Part shown: in pieces, positions 9,616-17,455 of the stretch
Layout: every line of letters starts with the position of its first letter
Numbering within the stretch: the first letter of the stretch is position 1
Assembly: GCF_001046855.1 (NCBI RefSeq)
Contig: NZ_HF570958.1
Coordinates: forward strand, 1,538,199-1,596,081
DNA: 57,883 bases
Reading direction: 5' to 3'
Source of the DNA: Nostocoides japonicum T1-X7
GTDB lineage: Bacteria; Actinomycetota; Actinomycetes; Actinomycetales; Dermatophilaceae
Notes under the pieces: generated by a model
Told to the model about the DNA's origin: nothing
The model's input: only the letters and a program-made list of their open reading frames with translations
Database searches by the model: none
Position numbers and translations under genes: made by a program

Positions 9616-10779
9616 CTATCGCAGGAGCTGGCGGGCCATGACGAGGCGCTGGATCTGGTTGGTGCCTTCGTAGATCTGGGTGATCTTGGCGTCGCGCATC
9701 ATCCGTTCGACGGGGAAGTCGCGCACGTAGCCGGCGCCGCCGAGGAGCTGGACGGCGTCGGTGGTGACCTTCATCGCGACGTCGGAGGCGAAGCACTTGG
9801 CGGCGGCGCCGAAGAAGGGCAGATCGGGCTCGCCGCGCTCGGACTTGGCCGCCGCGACGTAGACCAGCTGCCGGGCCGCCTCCAGCTGCATGGCCATGTC
9901 GGCGAGCATGAACTGCAGCCCCTGGAACTCGGCGATCGCCTTCCCGAACTGCTTGCGGTCCTTCACGTATGCGGTCGCGACGTCCAGCGCACCCTGGGCG
10001 ATCCCGACCGCCTGCGCCCCGATGGTGACCCGGGTGTGGTCCAGCGTCGCCAACGCGATCTTCAACCCCTCCCCGACCGCCCCGACGACCCGGTCCCCCG
10101 GGATCCGGCACCGGTCGAAATGCAGCTCCCGGGTCGGGGACCCCTTGATCCCCAGCTTGCGCTCCTTCTCCCCGAAGGTGAACCCCGGGTCGGACCTCTC
10201 CACGACGAACGCCGTGACGTTCGACCCTCGCCGCCCGTCGGGGTCGGTCACCGCCAGCACCGTGTAGTAGTCCGACACCCCGGCGTTGGTGATCCACGAC
10301 TTCTGGCCGGTCAGCACCCACCCGTCGCCGTCGGCGACCGCCCGACACCGCATCGAGGCCGTGTCCGAGCCCGCCTCCCGCTCCGACAACCCGTAGGAGA
10401 ACGTCGACCGGCCCTCCGCGACCGGCGGCAGGTACCGCGCCTTCACCTCCTCGCTCGCGCCGATGATGAGCGGCATCGTGCCCAGCTTGTTGACGGCCGG
10501 GATCAGCGACGCCGACGCGTCGACCCGGGCCACCTCCTCGATGACGATGCACGTCGCCAGCGCGTCCGCCCCCACCCCGCCGTACTCCTCCGGGATGTGC
10601 GGGGCGAAGAAGTCGCTCGCCACGAGCGCGTCGTGCGCCTCCTGCGGGTACCTCGCCTGCTCGTCCACCTCCGCCGCATACGGCGCGATCTTGTCCCGCG
10701 CGATCTCCCGCACCGCTTCACGGACCGCCTCGTGGTCCTCGGACAGGCGATAGACGTCGAAATCGGGGTTCCCGCTCAT
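9616..10779 (-). CDS. Acyl-CoA dehydrogenase (FadE25-like)
   Basis: 387 residues, normal length for the family. FAD-dependent alpha,beta-dehydrogenation of an acyl-CoA. Visible: FSYGLSEREAGSD and WITNAG in the FAD/substrate part, ATLDHTRVTIGAQA, DRKQFGKAIAEFQGLQFMLA, LLGGAGYVRDFPVER, and the C-terminal YEGTNQIQRL whose Glu is the catalytic base in short-chain-type enzymes. The frame continues 61 codons upstream, but through the 59-bp repeats; ATG 10779 is the sensible start, with a TAACAT -10 eight bases upstream. In other Actinobacteria a FadE25 gene lies close to purE-purK, which matches this neighbourhood. Chain-length specificity cannot be told. Confidence 0.9.
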   Translation of the reverse strand: MSGNPDFDVYRLSEDHEAVREAVREIARDKIAPYAAEVDEQARYPQEAHDALVASDFFAPHIPEEYGGVGADALATCIVIEEVARVDASASLIPAVNKLGTMPLIIGASEEVKARYLPPVAEGRSTFSYGLSEREAGSDTASMRCRAVADGDGWVLTGQKSWITNAGVSDYYTVLAVTDPDGRRGSNVTAFVVERSDPGFTFGEKERKLGIKGSPTRELHFDRCRIPGDRVVGAVGEGLKIALATLDHTRVTIGAQAVGIAQGALDVATAYVKDRKQFGKAIAEFQGLQFMLADMAMQLEAARQLVYVAAAKSERGEPDLPFFGAAAKCFASDVAMKVTTDAVQLLGGAGYVRDFPVERMMRDAKITQIYEGTNQIQRLVMARQLLR

Positions 10780-10843
10780 GGTCCCCGATGTTACCCGCTG
10801 GTATGCCGACGCCTGGCCCGTCCTCTCCCCCCGGCTGACCTTC

Positions 10844-10974
10844 GCACGTGCCGAGCTGATGTCCTCGAACCGGCCACGGGACAGCAACAACTCGGCACGT
10901 GCAGAACCCGTCGTCGCACGTGCCGAGCTGATGTCCTCGAACCGGCCACGGGACAGCAACAACTCGGCACGTGC
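10844..10974. repeat. Two direct copies of a 59-bp element with inverted ends
   Basis: Identical 59-bp units at 10844-10902 and 10916-10974, 13 bp apart. Each begins GCACGTGCCGAG and ends CTCGGCACGTGC, a perfect 12-bp inverted repeat enclosing a 35-bp loop. A diverged 59-bp copy lies on the other strand at 54948-55006. The pair fills the gap between selD and the acyl-CoA dehydrogenase. Confidence 0.9.
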
Positions 10975-11015
10975 GGGGAACGCCGGCGAGGAGGAGCGTG
11001 CGGGGCCCGTCGGGG

Positions 11016-12005
11016 TCAGCGGACGACGATGCGGGGCGGGCCGGCCACCGTCTCGCCGATGACCGGATAGCCGGGGACCTCCCCGACGACGAGCAGTCCG
11101 CCGCTGGTCTGCGCGTCGGCGAGCACGAGGAGGTCCTCCTCGTCCACGCCCGGGCCGACGTCGAGGTCGTCACGTACCCATGCGAGGTTGCGTCGCGTCC
11201 CACCACTGACGAAGCCCTCGGCGACCGAGCCGCGGACGCCGTCGAGGACCGGGACGGCACCGACGTCGACGCGGGCACCGACCCCGGAGGCTCGGCACAT
11301 GGTGAGGAGGTGTCCGAGGAGGCCGAAGCCGGTGACGTCGGTTGCCGCCACGACGCCGGCGGCGACGGCGGCGGCCGACGCGGCGGCGTTGAGGGTCGTC
11401 ATCACGGCGACGGCGCAGGTGAAGACCTCCCCCGTCGCCTTGTGCCGTGAGTTGAGGATGCCCACACCGAGCGGTTTGGTCAGCGTGAGCGGCAGCCCGG
11501 GTCGGGCTGCGTCGTTGCGCAGCAGGCGCTCGGGGTCGACGAGACCGGTGACGGCCAGGCCGTAGAGCGGCTCCGGCGCGTCGATGCTGTGGCCGCCGCC
11601 GAGCGTTCCGCCCGCCGCCGCGACGACATCGGCGCCCCCGCGGAGCACCTCGCCGAGGACGTCGTCCGGCAGGATCGAGCGGGGCCAGCCGACGAGGTTG
11701 AGGGCGATCACCGGCCGGCCACCCATGGCATACACGTCGGAGAGGGCGTTCGTCGCCGCGACGCGGCCGAAGTCGTAGGGGTCGTCGACGACCGGGGCGA
11801 AGAAGTCCGTCGTGGAGACGACGGCGAGCCCGTCCGCGACACGCAGGACGGCGGCGTCGTCGCCCGTCCCGAGGCCGACGAGGAGGTCGGGCCCGGTCGT
11901 CGGACCCCGCAGCCCGGCGAGCACGCCCTGGAGCTCACCGGGAGGGATCTTGCAGGCGCAGCCGCCGCCCGCCGCGAACTGGGTCAACCGGACATCCACC
12001 GTCAC
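11016..12005 (-). CDS. selD: Selenide, water dikinase (selenophosphate synthetase)
   Basis: 329 residues. SelD makes selenophosphate from selenide and ATP, the donor for selenocysteine and selenouridine. Visible: the N-terminal catalytic GGCACKIPP (Cys in place of Sec, Lys three residues on), LGTGDDAAVL, TTDFFAPVVDDPYDFGRVAA (phosphate/metal Asp), ALNLVGWPR, GGHSID, TLTKPLGVGIL, ATDVTGFGLLGHL and ADAQTSGGLL. All family blocks are present and no in-frame TGA is used. GTG start at 12005. selA, selB and a tRNA-Sec were not found in the window, so the selenium product is unknown. It is followed downstream on the same strand by the 59-bp repeats. Confidence 0.95.
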   Translation of the reverse strand: MTVDVRLTQFAAGGGCACKIPPGELQGVLAGLRGPTTGPDLLVGLGTGDDAAVLRVADGLAVVSTTDFFAPVVDDPYDFGRVAATNALSDVYAMGGRPVIALNLVGWPRSILPDDVLGEVLRGGADVVAAAGGTLGGGHSIDAPEPLYGLAVTGLVDPERLLRNDAARPGLPLTLTKPLGVGILNSRHKATGEVFTCAVAVMTTLNAAASAAAVAAGVVAATDVTGFGLLGHLLTMCRASGVGARVDVGAVPVLDGVRGSVAEGFVSGGTRRNLAWVRDDLDVGPGVDEEDLLVLADAQTSGGLLVVGEVPGYPVIGETVAGPPRIVVR

Positions 12006-12113
12006 ACGCTAACGCCGAGCCCCCGTCGGCTGCCCGGCGGGCCACCTGTTCCCGACAGGCACGCACGTCGCGGCTCGACCGCGCGGCTGTCGTCTGTCCG
12101 CGACCCGAGGACC

Positions 12114-13694
12114 TCAGGCCGTGAGGGTGCCGCCCTCGAACCGGCAGCTCATCGTCCCGTCGGCCGCGGTCACGGTGTTCGCGAGGGGGTAGCCGTACGG
12201 GCCCGTCGCCCCACCCTCGGACTGCCACGCCGAGAGGATCCGCCCGACGACGGCATACGCCGCCTTGCCGGTGAGCGCCCACAGCTCGCCCTTCTGGAAC
12301 GCCTGGCTCGTCCCTCGGGACCTGCTCGTCACGGCACCGGAGGGGAATCCGAGGATGCCCGTGTCCTCGCCGAGCGCGGAGTATGCGGTCCACATGACTC
12401 CGGCGACGACCTGCGTCGTCGTCGACGCGCTGTCGGTGATGCACCCCCGCTGGAACCGCTGGATCCACCGGGCGTCCGAACGCTGGACCAGCGGCCCGGT
12501 CGGATAGCCGAGGACGCCGGTCTCGCGCCCGTGCGACTGCCACAACGTCCAGCGGATGCCCCAGACGACCTGCGTCGTCGTCGCCGTACTGTCGACGATG
12601 CAGCCGTTCTGGAAGGCCTGGATCCAGGCGCCCGACCCGAGGTCGACGTATCCTGCCGTCGGATAGCCGAGCACGCCGTTCTCCCGCCCGTTCGCCTTCC
12701 AGACGGTCCACCGGTACCCCCATACGACCTGTGTCGTCGTCGAGGCGCTGTCGACGATGCATCCGCCCTCGAAGGGCTGCAGCCACCCACCGTCCTTCAG
12801 CCCGGTCGTCTTGTCCGCGGTGGGATAGCCCAGGACCCCCGAGGTGCCGCCGCTGCCGGCCCAGACGCCCCAGACGAAGGCGGTCACCGCCGACGCGGAC
12901 GTGGTCGGCGTGTCGTAGATGAAGCCGTTCTGATACTTCACATAGGTGCCCCGCCGAATGCCGTCGTTGGGCACGCGCACGGGCCCGAGCGAGGCCCCGA
13001 GCCAGGAGGCGCGGTCGCCGAGGGCCTTGTAGTGCGAGGAGATCGGCCCCCACTGGGGCAGGTAGGGCGAGGAGTGTTCGGCGGTCCGGTCGTCGCTGAA
13101 CGACGTCGTCGTGCACCTCTCCCACTGGTAGGGAGGGACGCAGCTGACGAGGCGGCAGTGCACGCCGCCGCTGCACGAGACCTGCGTGTTGCACTGGCCG
13201 TAGCGGAAGGCGTTGCAGCAGTTGAGGCGCTGGTCGCAGGTCGCCGTCGAGCCGTGCGAGCACGAGCAGCTCCAGCACCTGCTGTCGCAGATGTGGTCCG
13301 AGCACCCGCTCGTGCACTTCGAGCAGGTCGCGTTGCAGTCGACGATGTAGCGGTACCCTCCCCCGCACCACGACGAGCCGGCCGCCTTCCACCACCCGGC
13401 CGCGAAGCTGCCCGGCGGGCAGGTGTTGGCACCCTTGTTGACCGTCGCGCAGAAGATCGACCAGCCGCCGGACGGGGTGTTCCCCGGTCCGCAGATCGTG
13501 TCGTATGCCGCGACGGGCCGCAGGGCGTACGTGCGGGGGTTCGTCGCGAGCGCGGATCCGGCGACGGCCGCTCCGACGAGGACGTCGCGCCGGCTCACCG
13601 GCCGCATCCGTGCCGAGAGCCAGTGGACGAGGCGGCTCGCCCCCCGACCGCCGCTCGTCGCGGCCTCCAGGGCCCCGTCCGGCCGGGTGCTCAT
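12114..13694 (-). CDS. Tat-exported Cys-rich protein: MauA-like domain fused to LGFP repeats
   Basis: 526 residues. A twin-arginine signal, SRRDVLVGAAVAG, lies at about 34-46. Residues about 65-195 hold about 20 cysteines; the stretch CPPGSFAAGWWKAAGSSWC followed by GYRYIVDCNATC resembles the methylamine dehydrogenase light chain (MauA; CPPG, a Trp cluster, a Tyr-rich strand ending in Cys), while the rest (RLNCCNAFRYGQCN, CRLVSCVPPYQW) differs. Residues about 220-526 are five or six LGFP repeats (GVLGYPTA, GILGFPSG), a wall-binding module in Actinobacteria. Inference: a folded, disulfide-rich protein exported by Tat and held at the cell wall. Its start overlaps the stop of the upstream partner (ATGA). 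The MauE/MauD-like genes 3 kb away could supply its disulfides. Whether a tryptophan-derived cofactor forms is unknown. Confidence 0.75.
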   Translation of the reverse strand: MSTRPDGALEAATSGGRGASRLVHWLSARMRPVSRRDVLVGAAVAGSALATNPRTYALRPVAAYDTICGPGNTPSGGWSIFCATVNKGANTCPPGSFAAGWWKAAGSSWCGGGYRYIVDCNATCSKCTSGCSDHICDSRCWSCSCSHGSTATCDQRLNCCNAFRYGQCNTQVSCSGGVHCRLVSCVPPYQWERCTTTSFSDDRTAEHSSPYLPQWGPISSHYKALGDRASWLGASLGPVRVPNDGIRRGTYVKYQNGFIYDTPTTSASAVTAFVWGVWAGSGGTSGVLGYPTADKTTGLKDGGWLQPFEGGCIVDSASTTTQVVWGYRWTVWKANGRENGVLGYPTAGYVDLGSGAWIQAFQNGCIVDSTATTTQVVWGIRWTLWQSHGRETGVLGYPTGPLVQRSDARWIQRFQRGCITDSASTTTQVVAGVMWTAYSALGEDTGILGFPSGAVTSRSRGTSQAFQKGELWALTGKAAYAVVGRILSAWQSEGGATGPYGYPLANTVTAADGTMSCRFEGGTLTA

Positions 13695-14233
13695 GGCATA
13701 CCTCCCTCTCGCCGCATCGTCGCGGCGTCGGTGACGGAGACGGTCCGGACGACGGCGTCCGCCTTCGGCACGAGGGCCATCCGACGGGCGTGGCTGCCGA
13801 TGACGGTGTAGAGGCAGAACGCGCGCCCGCCGACGCTGAAGAAGTGCTGGCTCGCGCTCATCCCCGGCAGGTGCCGCGGCATCCGGTTGCCGGCGAACTG
13901 CGACGGTGCGAGGCGGGGCACGCCCTGCGTGGCGAACAGTCCGTGATCGGCGGCCTCGGAGCCGTACTCGAGCAGGGCGACGAAGACGTCGTCGGGTCCG
14001 AGGACGTCGACGAGACCCCCGCCGAAGTCGCCGGTCGACGGCGGGATGGGGCGGGTGCAGGCCTGCAGGACCGGGTGCGGGACGCCGTCGACGGGCACGG
14101 AGGCCCTATCGCCGGTGGGTCCGACGCTCCGCACGCCCGCGCCGGCGCTCGGGCCGGGTCGCCGCCGGATCTGCAGGCTCCAGTCGCTCGGTGCCTGCGC
14201 CCGGATGCCGTATGCGTCGGCCCGTCTCGCCAT
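13691..14233 (-). CDS. Conserved hypothetical partner of the MauA-like protein
   Basis: 180 residues, no signal peptide or membrane segment visible. It has an N-terminal SDWSLQIRRR part and a C-terminal region LPGMSASQHFFSVGGRAFCLYTVIG that looks globular and conserved in style. ATGA overlap with the downstream Tat/LGFP gene shows translational coupling and argues for joint function. GGAGGGGTGAG lies just upstream of ATG 14233. I cannot assign a known domain. Possible roles, from context only: a chaperone or quality-control factor before Tat export, or a regulator. Confidence 0.7.
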   Translation of the reverse strand: MARRADAYGIRAQAPSDWSLQIRRRPGPSAGAGVRSVGPTGDRASVPVDGVPHPVLQACTRPIPPSTGDFGGGLVDVLGPDDVFVALLEYGSEAADHGLFATQGVPRLAPSQFAGNRMPRHLPGMSASQHFFSVGGRAFCLYTVIGSHARRMALVPKADAVVRTVSVTDAATMRREGGMP

Positions 14234-14373
14234 GTCCGCTCACCCCTCCACCGGCGTCGCGTCCCATCGACCCTAGCGGACATCTGCGCAGGTCGGCGGC
14301 CCACGCGTCCGCGTCGTCGGGCCCTCTGGGCTCGACCTGACCGGTCGGCGGTCGCGATCCGCCCGCCCGGGGC

Positions 14374-14379
14374 TACCGT
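14374..14379 (+). promoter_or_regulatory. -10 box TACCGT, leaderless methyltransferase mRNA
   Basis: TAnnnT hexamer seven bases before GTG 14387 with no Shine-Dalgarno; it supports that start and a leaderless transcript. Confidence 0.5.
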
Positions 14380-14386
14380 CGAGCAT

Positions 14387-15028
14387 GTGCACGAACATCG
14401 GCGATTCGACGACGAGGCGGCGACCTGGGACGACGACCCCGGCCACGAGAGACGACAGGTCGCGGTGGCCAGGGCCATCGAGGAGGCCGTGGACCTCGGT
14501 CCCACGACGAGCGCCGTCGACATCGGCGGGGGCACCGGGCGGCTGAGCATCCTGCTCGCCGACCGGGTCGGCTCGGTGGTGGTCACCGACCCCTCCGCCG
14601 GCATGGTGCGGGTCGCGCGGGAGCGGATCGACACGGCCGGCCTCGGCGACCGACTGCGGGCCGTCCAAGCGGACCTGACGGTCGACCGGCTCGAGGGGAC
14701 CTACGACGTGGCGTGGAGCTCCATGGCCCTGCACCACGTGCACGACCTCGACGGGCTGCTGCGCGCCGTGGCGGCGCTCCTGGCCGACGGTGGCCGGCTG
14801 GCCATCGCCGACCTTGACAAGGACCCCGACGGCGCCTTCCACGCCGACAAGACCGACTTCGACGGACACCACGGGTTCGACCGGCACCACCTCGCCGAGC
14901 AGCTGACCCGCGCCGGCTTCGCCGACATCCGCTTCCGCGACGCCACGACCATCCGCAAGGGCGACCGCGACTTCGGCCTCTTCCTGTGCACCGCCACCAA
15001 GAGGAACGAGCCGAGCGCACCTCGCTGA
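14387..15028 (+). CDS. Class I SAM-dependent methyltransferase
   Basis: 213 residues. Motif I AVDIGGGTGRLSILLA, motif II VVVTDPS, post-motif WSSMALHHVHDL and GRLAIADLDKD mark a Rossmann methyltransferase of the UbiE/small-molecule type. The frame is open for 290 codons upstream, but that part is antisense to other genes; GTG 14387 is chosen from the -10 box TACCGT and the start of homologous-looking sequence (HRRFDDEAATWDDDPGH). It lies on the opposite strand between the two halves of the Mau-like set and may be unrelated. Substrate unknown. Confidence 0.78.
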   Translation: MHEHRRFDDEAATWDDDPGHERRQVAVARAIEEAVDLGPTTSAVDIGGGTGRLSILLADRVGSVVVTDPSAGMVRVARERIDTAGLGDRLRAVQADLTVDRLEGTYDVAWSSMALHHVHDLDGLLRAVAALLADGGRLAIADLDKDPDGAFHADKTDFDGHHGFDRHHLAEQLTRAGFADIRFRDATTIRKGDRDFGLFLCTATKRNEPSAPR

Positions 15029-15070
15029 GCGGGACAAGGCCGCTCCGAACGCCCGACCGACGACCGACGA

Positions 15071-15164
15071 CCGACGGACACCCAACACCCGACGAGCCTC
15101 GTGCTCGCCGTGCTCCAGCCGCGCGTCCTCCGCCGGCGCCAACGGCGTATTGGGTGTCCGTCGG
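15071..15164. terminator. Long inverted repeat between convergent genes (possible bidirectional terminator)
   Basis: Perfect 15-bp arms, CCGACGGACACCCAA at 15071-15085 and its complement at 15150-15164, enclosing 64 bases with an inner ACGAG/CTCGT hairpin. It sits in the 200-bp gap between the convergent methyltransferase and membrane-protein genes. No U-tract. Confidence 0.5.
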
Positions 15165-15229
15165 CCCGACCGGTGGCGCCCAGGGCGTCGGCGAGGATCT
15201 CCCGACGAGCTCGGGGGCGAGCTGCGAGC

Positions 15230-15826
15230 TCAGGCGAGGGCGAGCCAGGCAACGACGACCGCTGCGAGCCCGAGGGCGACCTTCGCGGCGACGTCGGCGC
15301 GCGGCGCCCACCGCTCGACGCCGTCGAAGAGGCGATGCAGGTCCGCCGGCGCGACGACCCGGACCGTCAGCAGGAGCGGGAGCGCCCGGGCCAGCCCGAA
15401 GGCACCTCCGACGAGCGCGCCGACCCCCGGACGGCCGGTCCAGGCGGCGAGGAGGACGACGGCATACGTCGTCGAGCTCGTGACGATCGTGACGAGCCCG
15501 ACGCCGAGCTGCGCACCGTAGCCGACCCCGGTGACCCATCCGCGGTAGCGCCCGATCCACTCGACGTCGACCTGGCGCGGCCAGGTGGGCAGACGCAGGC
15601 CGCCGATGCGCAGGTCGAGGGCCAGCCCGAGGACGAGGAGCACGGCGAGGAGGAGGAGACCCGTCGTCGAGCCTCGCCACCCCGTCGGCGCGAGACCGCC
15701 GAGCAGCCCGGCGATCGCACCGACGGCGAGCCCGCCGAGGAGGGAGGAGAGGATGTATGCCGTGGCCGTCAGCCACCAGCGGGACGCGCGTGCCCGCTCA
15801 CCGAGCGGGCTGATGCTCGAGAGCAT
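15230..15826 (-). CDS. Polytopic membrane protein of the Mau-like operon
   Basis: 198 residues with about six hydrophobic segments (e.g. YILSSLLGGLAVGAIAGLL, LLLLAVLLVLGLAL, LGVGLVTIVTSSTTYAVVLL, LLLTVRVV). The spacing of Gly-rich helices and GVGYGAQLGVGLVTIVTSS recalls CcdA/DsbD-type transmembrane electron carriers, but the CxxC pairs of that family are absent, so the likeness is only structural. ATG 15826 follows GAGGTGAG closely and comes 9 bases after the microprotein stop: last gene of the operon LLM - mauE-like - mauD-like - microprotein - this gene. Likely a membrane component of the same thiol-redox or maturation system; inferred from context. Confidence 0.7.
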   Translation of the reverse strand: MLSSISPLGERARASRWWLTATAYILSSLLGGLAVGAIAGLLGGLAPTGWRGSTTGLLLLAVLLVLGLALDLRIGGLRLPTWPRQVDVEWIGRYRGWVTGVGYGAQLGVGLVTIVTSSTTYAVVLLAAWTGRPGVGALVGGAFGLARALPLLLTVRVVAPADLHRLFDGVERWAPRADVAAKVALGLAAVVVAWLALA

Positions 15827-15835
15827 CGACTCACC

Positions 15836-15916
15836 TCAAGGGGACCACGTGGCGCGCACCGCGGCGACGACCGCCATCGGGAGCCCGACGACGAGGCCCA
15901 CGCCCGCGGGGTTCAT
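15836..15916 (-). CDS. 26-residue membrane microprotein, translationally coupled
   Basis: ATG 15916 overlaps the TGA of the MauD-like gene (ATGA) and the frame ends 9 bp before the next gene. The peptide is one hydrophobic helix: MNPAGVGLVVGLPMAV, then VAAVRATWSP. Coupling at both ends inside an operon makes it more than a chance ORF. Possible role: a small subunit or stabiliser of the MauE/MauD-like membrane complex. I know no named family. Confidence 0.55.
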   Translation of the reverse strand: MNPAGVGLVVGLPMAVVAAVRATWSP

Positions 15917-16848
15917 GCCCCGCCCTGGGCGCCGTCCCGATCCGCCGGCTCGCCGCGCGATCCGGAACCGGCCGGGCCGCCGCGTGAGCCGGAACCGGCG
16001 GGTTCGCCCGATCCGGTCGGGTCGCCCCATCCGCCCAGGTCGCCCGAGCCGGCCGAGCCCGCCGAATGCGGGTCACGGCCCGGCGCCTGCGGGTAGAGGC
16101 TGGGATGCCCGGGCGTGATGCCGGCGGCGCGCAGTTCGGCGTCCATCCGGCTCGGCTCGTCGCGCTCGCCCCGGTCGAGGACGCCCGCCGCGCCGGTGCC
16201 GTCGTCGACGCCGCGACGCACGAGGCCCGCGTCCTCGACGGCCTGGCCGAGCAGGTCGCGGACCTGCGGCCACGTCGAGGCCGAGCCCTCCCCGACGATC
16301 CTCCCCGCCTCGACGAGGACGAAGTACGGCGAGCCGGGGACGTCGTAGTCGGCCCACGCCTCGTCGGAGCGGACGAGGTCGAGAGCCGGCGGCGCAAGGC
16401 GGCGCAGCGCCGAAGGGCTCTCCTCCGCATCCCCCTTGACGACCGCGACGAGTCCGGCCCCGCCGGGCACGGCGACCGGGTCGGCGAAGGCGTCCCAGAA
16501 CGTCGCGCAGACCGAGCACCCGCTCGTGAGGAACGCGAGGAGGGTGCGTGACCCCGCCTCGGTCACCCGAACCGCCCGGGCTGCGCCGTCGAGGGTCCGG
16601 CCGACGACGTCGGGGGCCGTCGCCGAGGCGGACGGGGGCCGCTCGGCCCGGACCACCCCCGGCTCGATGTCGACGTGGACCGGCCCGGTGCCCTGGCCGC
16701 TCGAGGCGCCGGCCTCCCGCTCCAGCTCGAGGCCGGCGCCGAGCTCGTGGAGTGCCTTGAGGATGAGCGCATGACTGCGCAGCAGGCCGAGGACCAGGAC
16801 GCCGAGCAGGACGATGGCGACGCCCTCGGCGACGACCGCAGTCAGCAT
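15913..16848 (-). CDS. MauD-like membrane-anchored thioredoxin-fold protein
   Basis: 311 residues. An N-terminal transmembrane segment (AVVAEGVAIVLLGVLVLGLL, about 4-23) as in MauD; a thioredoxin-like domain at about 85-230 with LLAFLTSGCSVCATFWDAF holding the CxxC pair, and GSPYFVLVEAGRIVGEG, the cis-Pro-side strand. MauD is needed for disulfide formation in MauA in methylotrophs. The C-terminal 60 residues are low-complexity Gly/Ser/Pro repeats (GSGEPAGSGSRG) with no family counterpart known to me. GGAGGTGA lies upstream of ATG 16848; 7 bp after mauE-like. Predicted function: thiol-disulfide exchange outside the membrane on the Cys-rich MauA-like protein; partner inferred. Confidence 0.75.
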   Translation of the reverse strand: MLTAVVAEGVAIVLLGVLVLGLLRSHALILKALHELGAGLELEREAGASSGQGTGPVHVDIEPGVVRAERPPSASATAPDVVGRTLDGAARAVRVTEAGSRTLLAFLTSGCSVCATFWDAFADPVAVPGGAGLVAVVKGDAEESPSALRRLAPPALDLVRSDEAWADYDVPGSPYFVLVEAGRIVGEGSASTWPQVRDLLGQAVEDAGLVRRGVDDGTGAAGVLDRGERDEPSRMDAELRAAGITPGHPSLYPQAPGRDPHSAGSAGSGDLGGWGDPTGSGEPAGSGSRGGPAGSGSRGEPADRDGAQGGA

Positions 16849-16855
16849 GGACCAC

Positions 16856-17446
16856 TCACCTCCGCCCCGTGCTGCGGACGGCGGCCGGCGTCACCGTCGG
16901 AAGGACCGCCATCACCTGCCATGCGAGGAAGCCGACGAGCCCGGCGAGCAGGAGGACCGCGACGACGGTCCCGACGGGCGCGCCCGTCCACGGAGCACCG
17001 AGCGACAGGCCCGTCGACGACGGCGTGACGGGCGGCCGGACGGCGATCGCGAGCGCCACGAGCGCGGCACCCGCGGTCGACGCGGCGTGAGCGATGGTCG
17101 GAGGCGTGTCCGCCCGGCCGAAGCAACCGCACGAGGCGAGGACGCCGCCACGGCGCAGCGCGACGACGACGAAGGCGGTGAACACGGTATACGAGATGGC
17201 CAGGAGGAGGGCCGTGGGCCGGGACGGACGGACGACGGCGGCGACCCCCACGACGACCTCGACGGCGGCGACCATGCGGACGAGGCGGCGGCCCGACGGC
17301 CAGCCCGCCGAGCGGAGGGCCCGGACGAGCGGCATCGGGTCACGCAGCTTGGGGACCCCGGCGAGGACGAGGAGTCCCGCCGCGGCGAGGTAGGGACCGG
17401 CCAGCGCGGTCCACACCCATCCCGAGGCGCTCCAGGAGTCCTTCAT
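16856..17446 (-). CDS. MauE/DoxX-family redox membrane protein
   Basis: 196 residues, four or more membrane helices (PYLAAAGLLVLAGVPKL, VAAVEVVVGVAAVV, ALLLAISYTVFTAFVVVAL, VVAVLLLAGLVGFLAW). The LASCGCFGR sequence after the third helix is the MauE hallmark (CxCFG). MauE, with MauD, supports maturation and disulfide formation of methylamine dehydrogenase light chain. GGGAGG precedes ATG 17446, nine bases after the LLM oxidoreductase stop. With the MauD-like gene it forms a probable membrane redox pair for the Tat-exported Cys-rich protein. Confidence 0.82.
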   Translation of the reverse strand: MKDSWSASGWVWTALAGPYLAAAGLLVLAGVPKLRDPMPLVRALRSAGWPSGRRLVRMVAAVEVVVGVAAVVRPSRPTALLLAISYTVFTAFVVVALRRGGVLASCGCFGRADTPPTIAHAASTAGAALVALAIAVRPPVTPSSTGLSLGAPWTGAPVGTVVAVLLLAGLVGFLAWQVMAVLPTVTPAAVRSTGRR

Positions 17447-17455
17447 CGGCCTCCC

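Noticed and set aside
10780..10962. N-terminal extension of the acyl-CoA dehydrogenase
   Set aside because: It only translates the 59-bp repeats.
12006..12113. tRNA-Sec near selD
   Set aside because: No TTCGA-loop, no UCA anticodon stem and no 8+5 acceptor/T arms could be built on either strand; only a 5-bp hairpin is present.
12114..13694. True methylamine dehydrogenase light chain (mauA)
   Set aside because: Only part of the Cys/Trp pattern matches; length, LGFP fusion and absence of a large chain and MauG argue for a different function.
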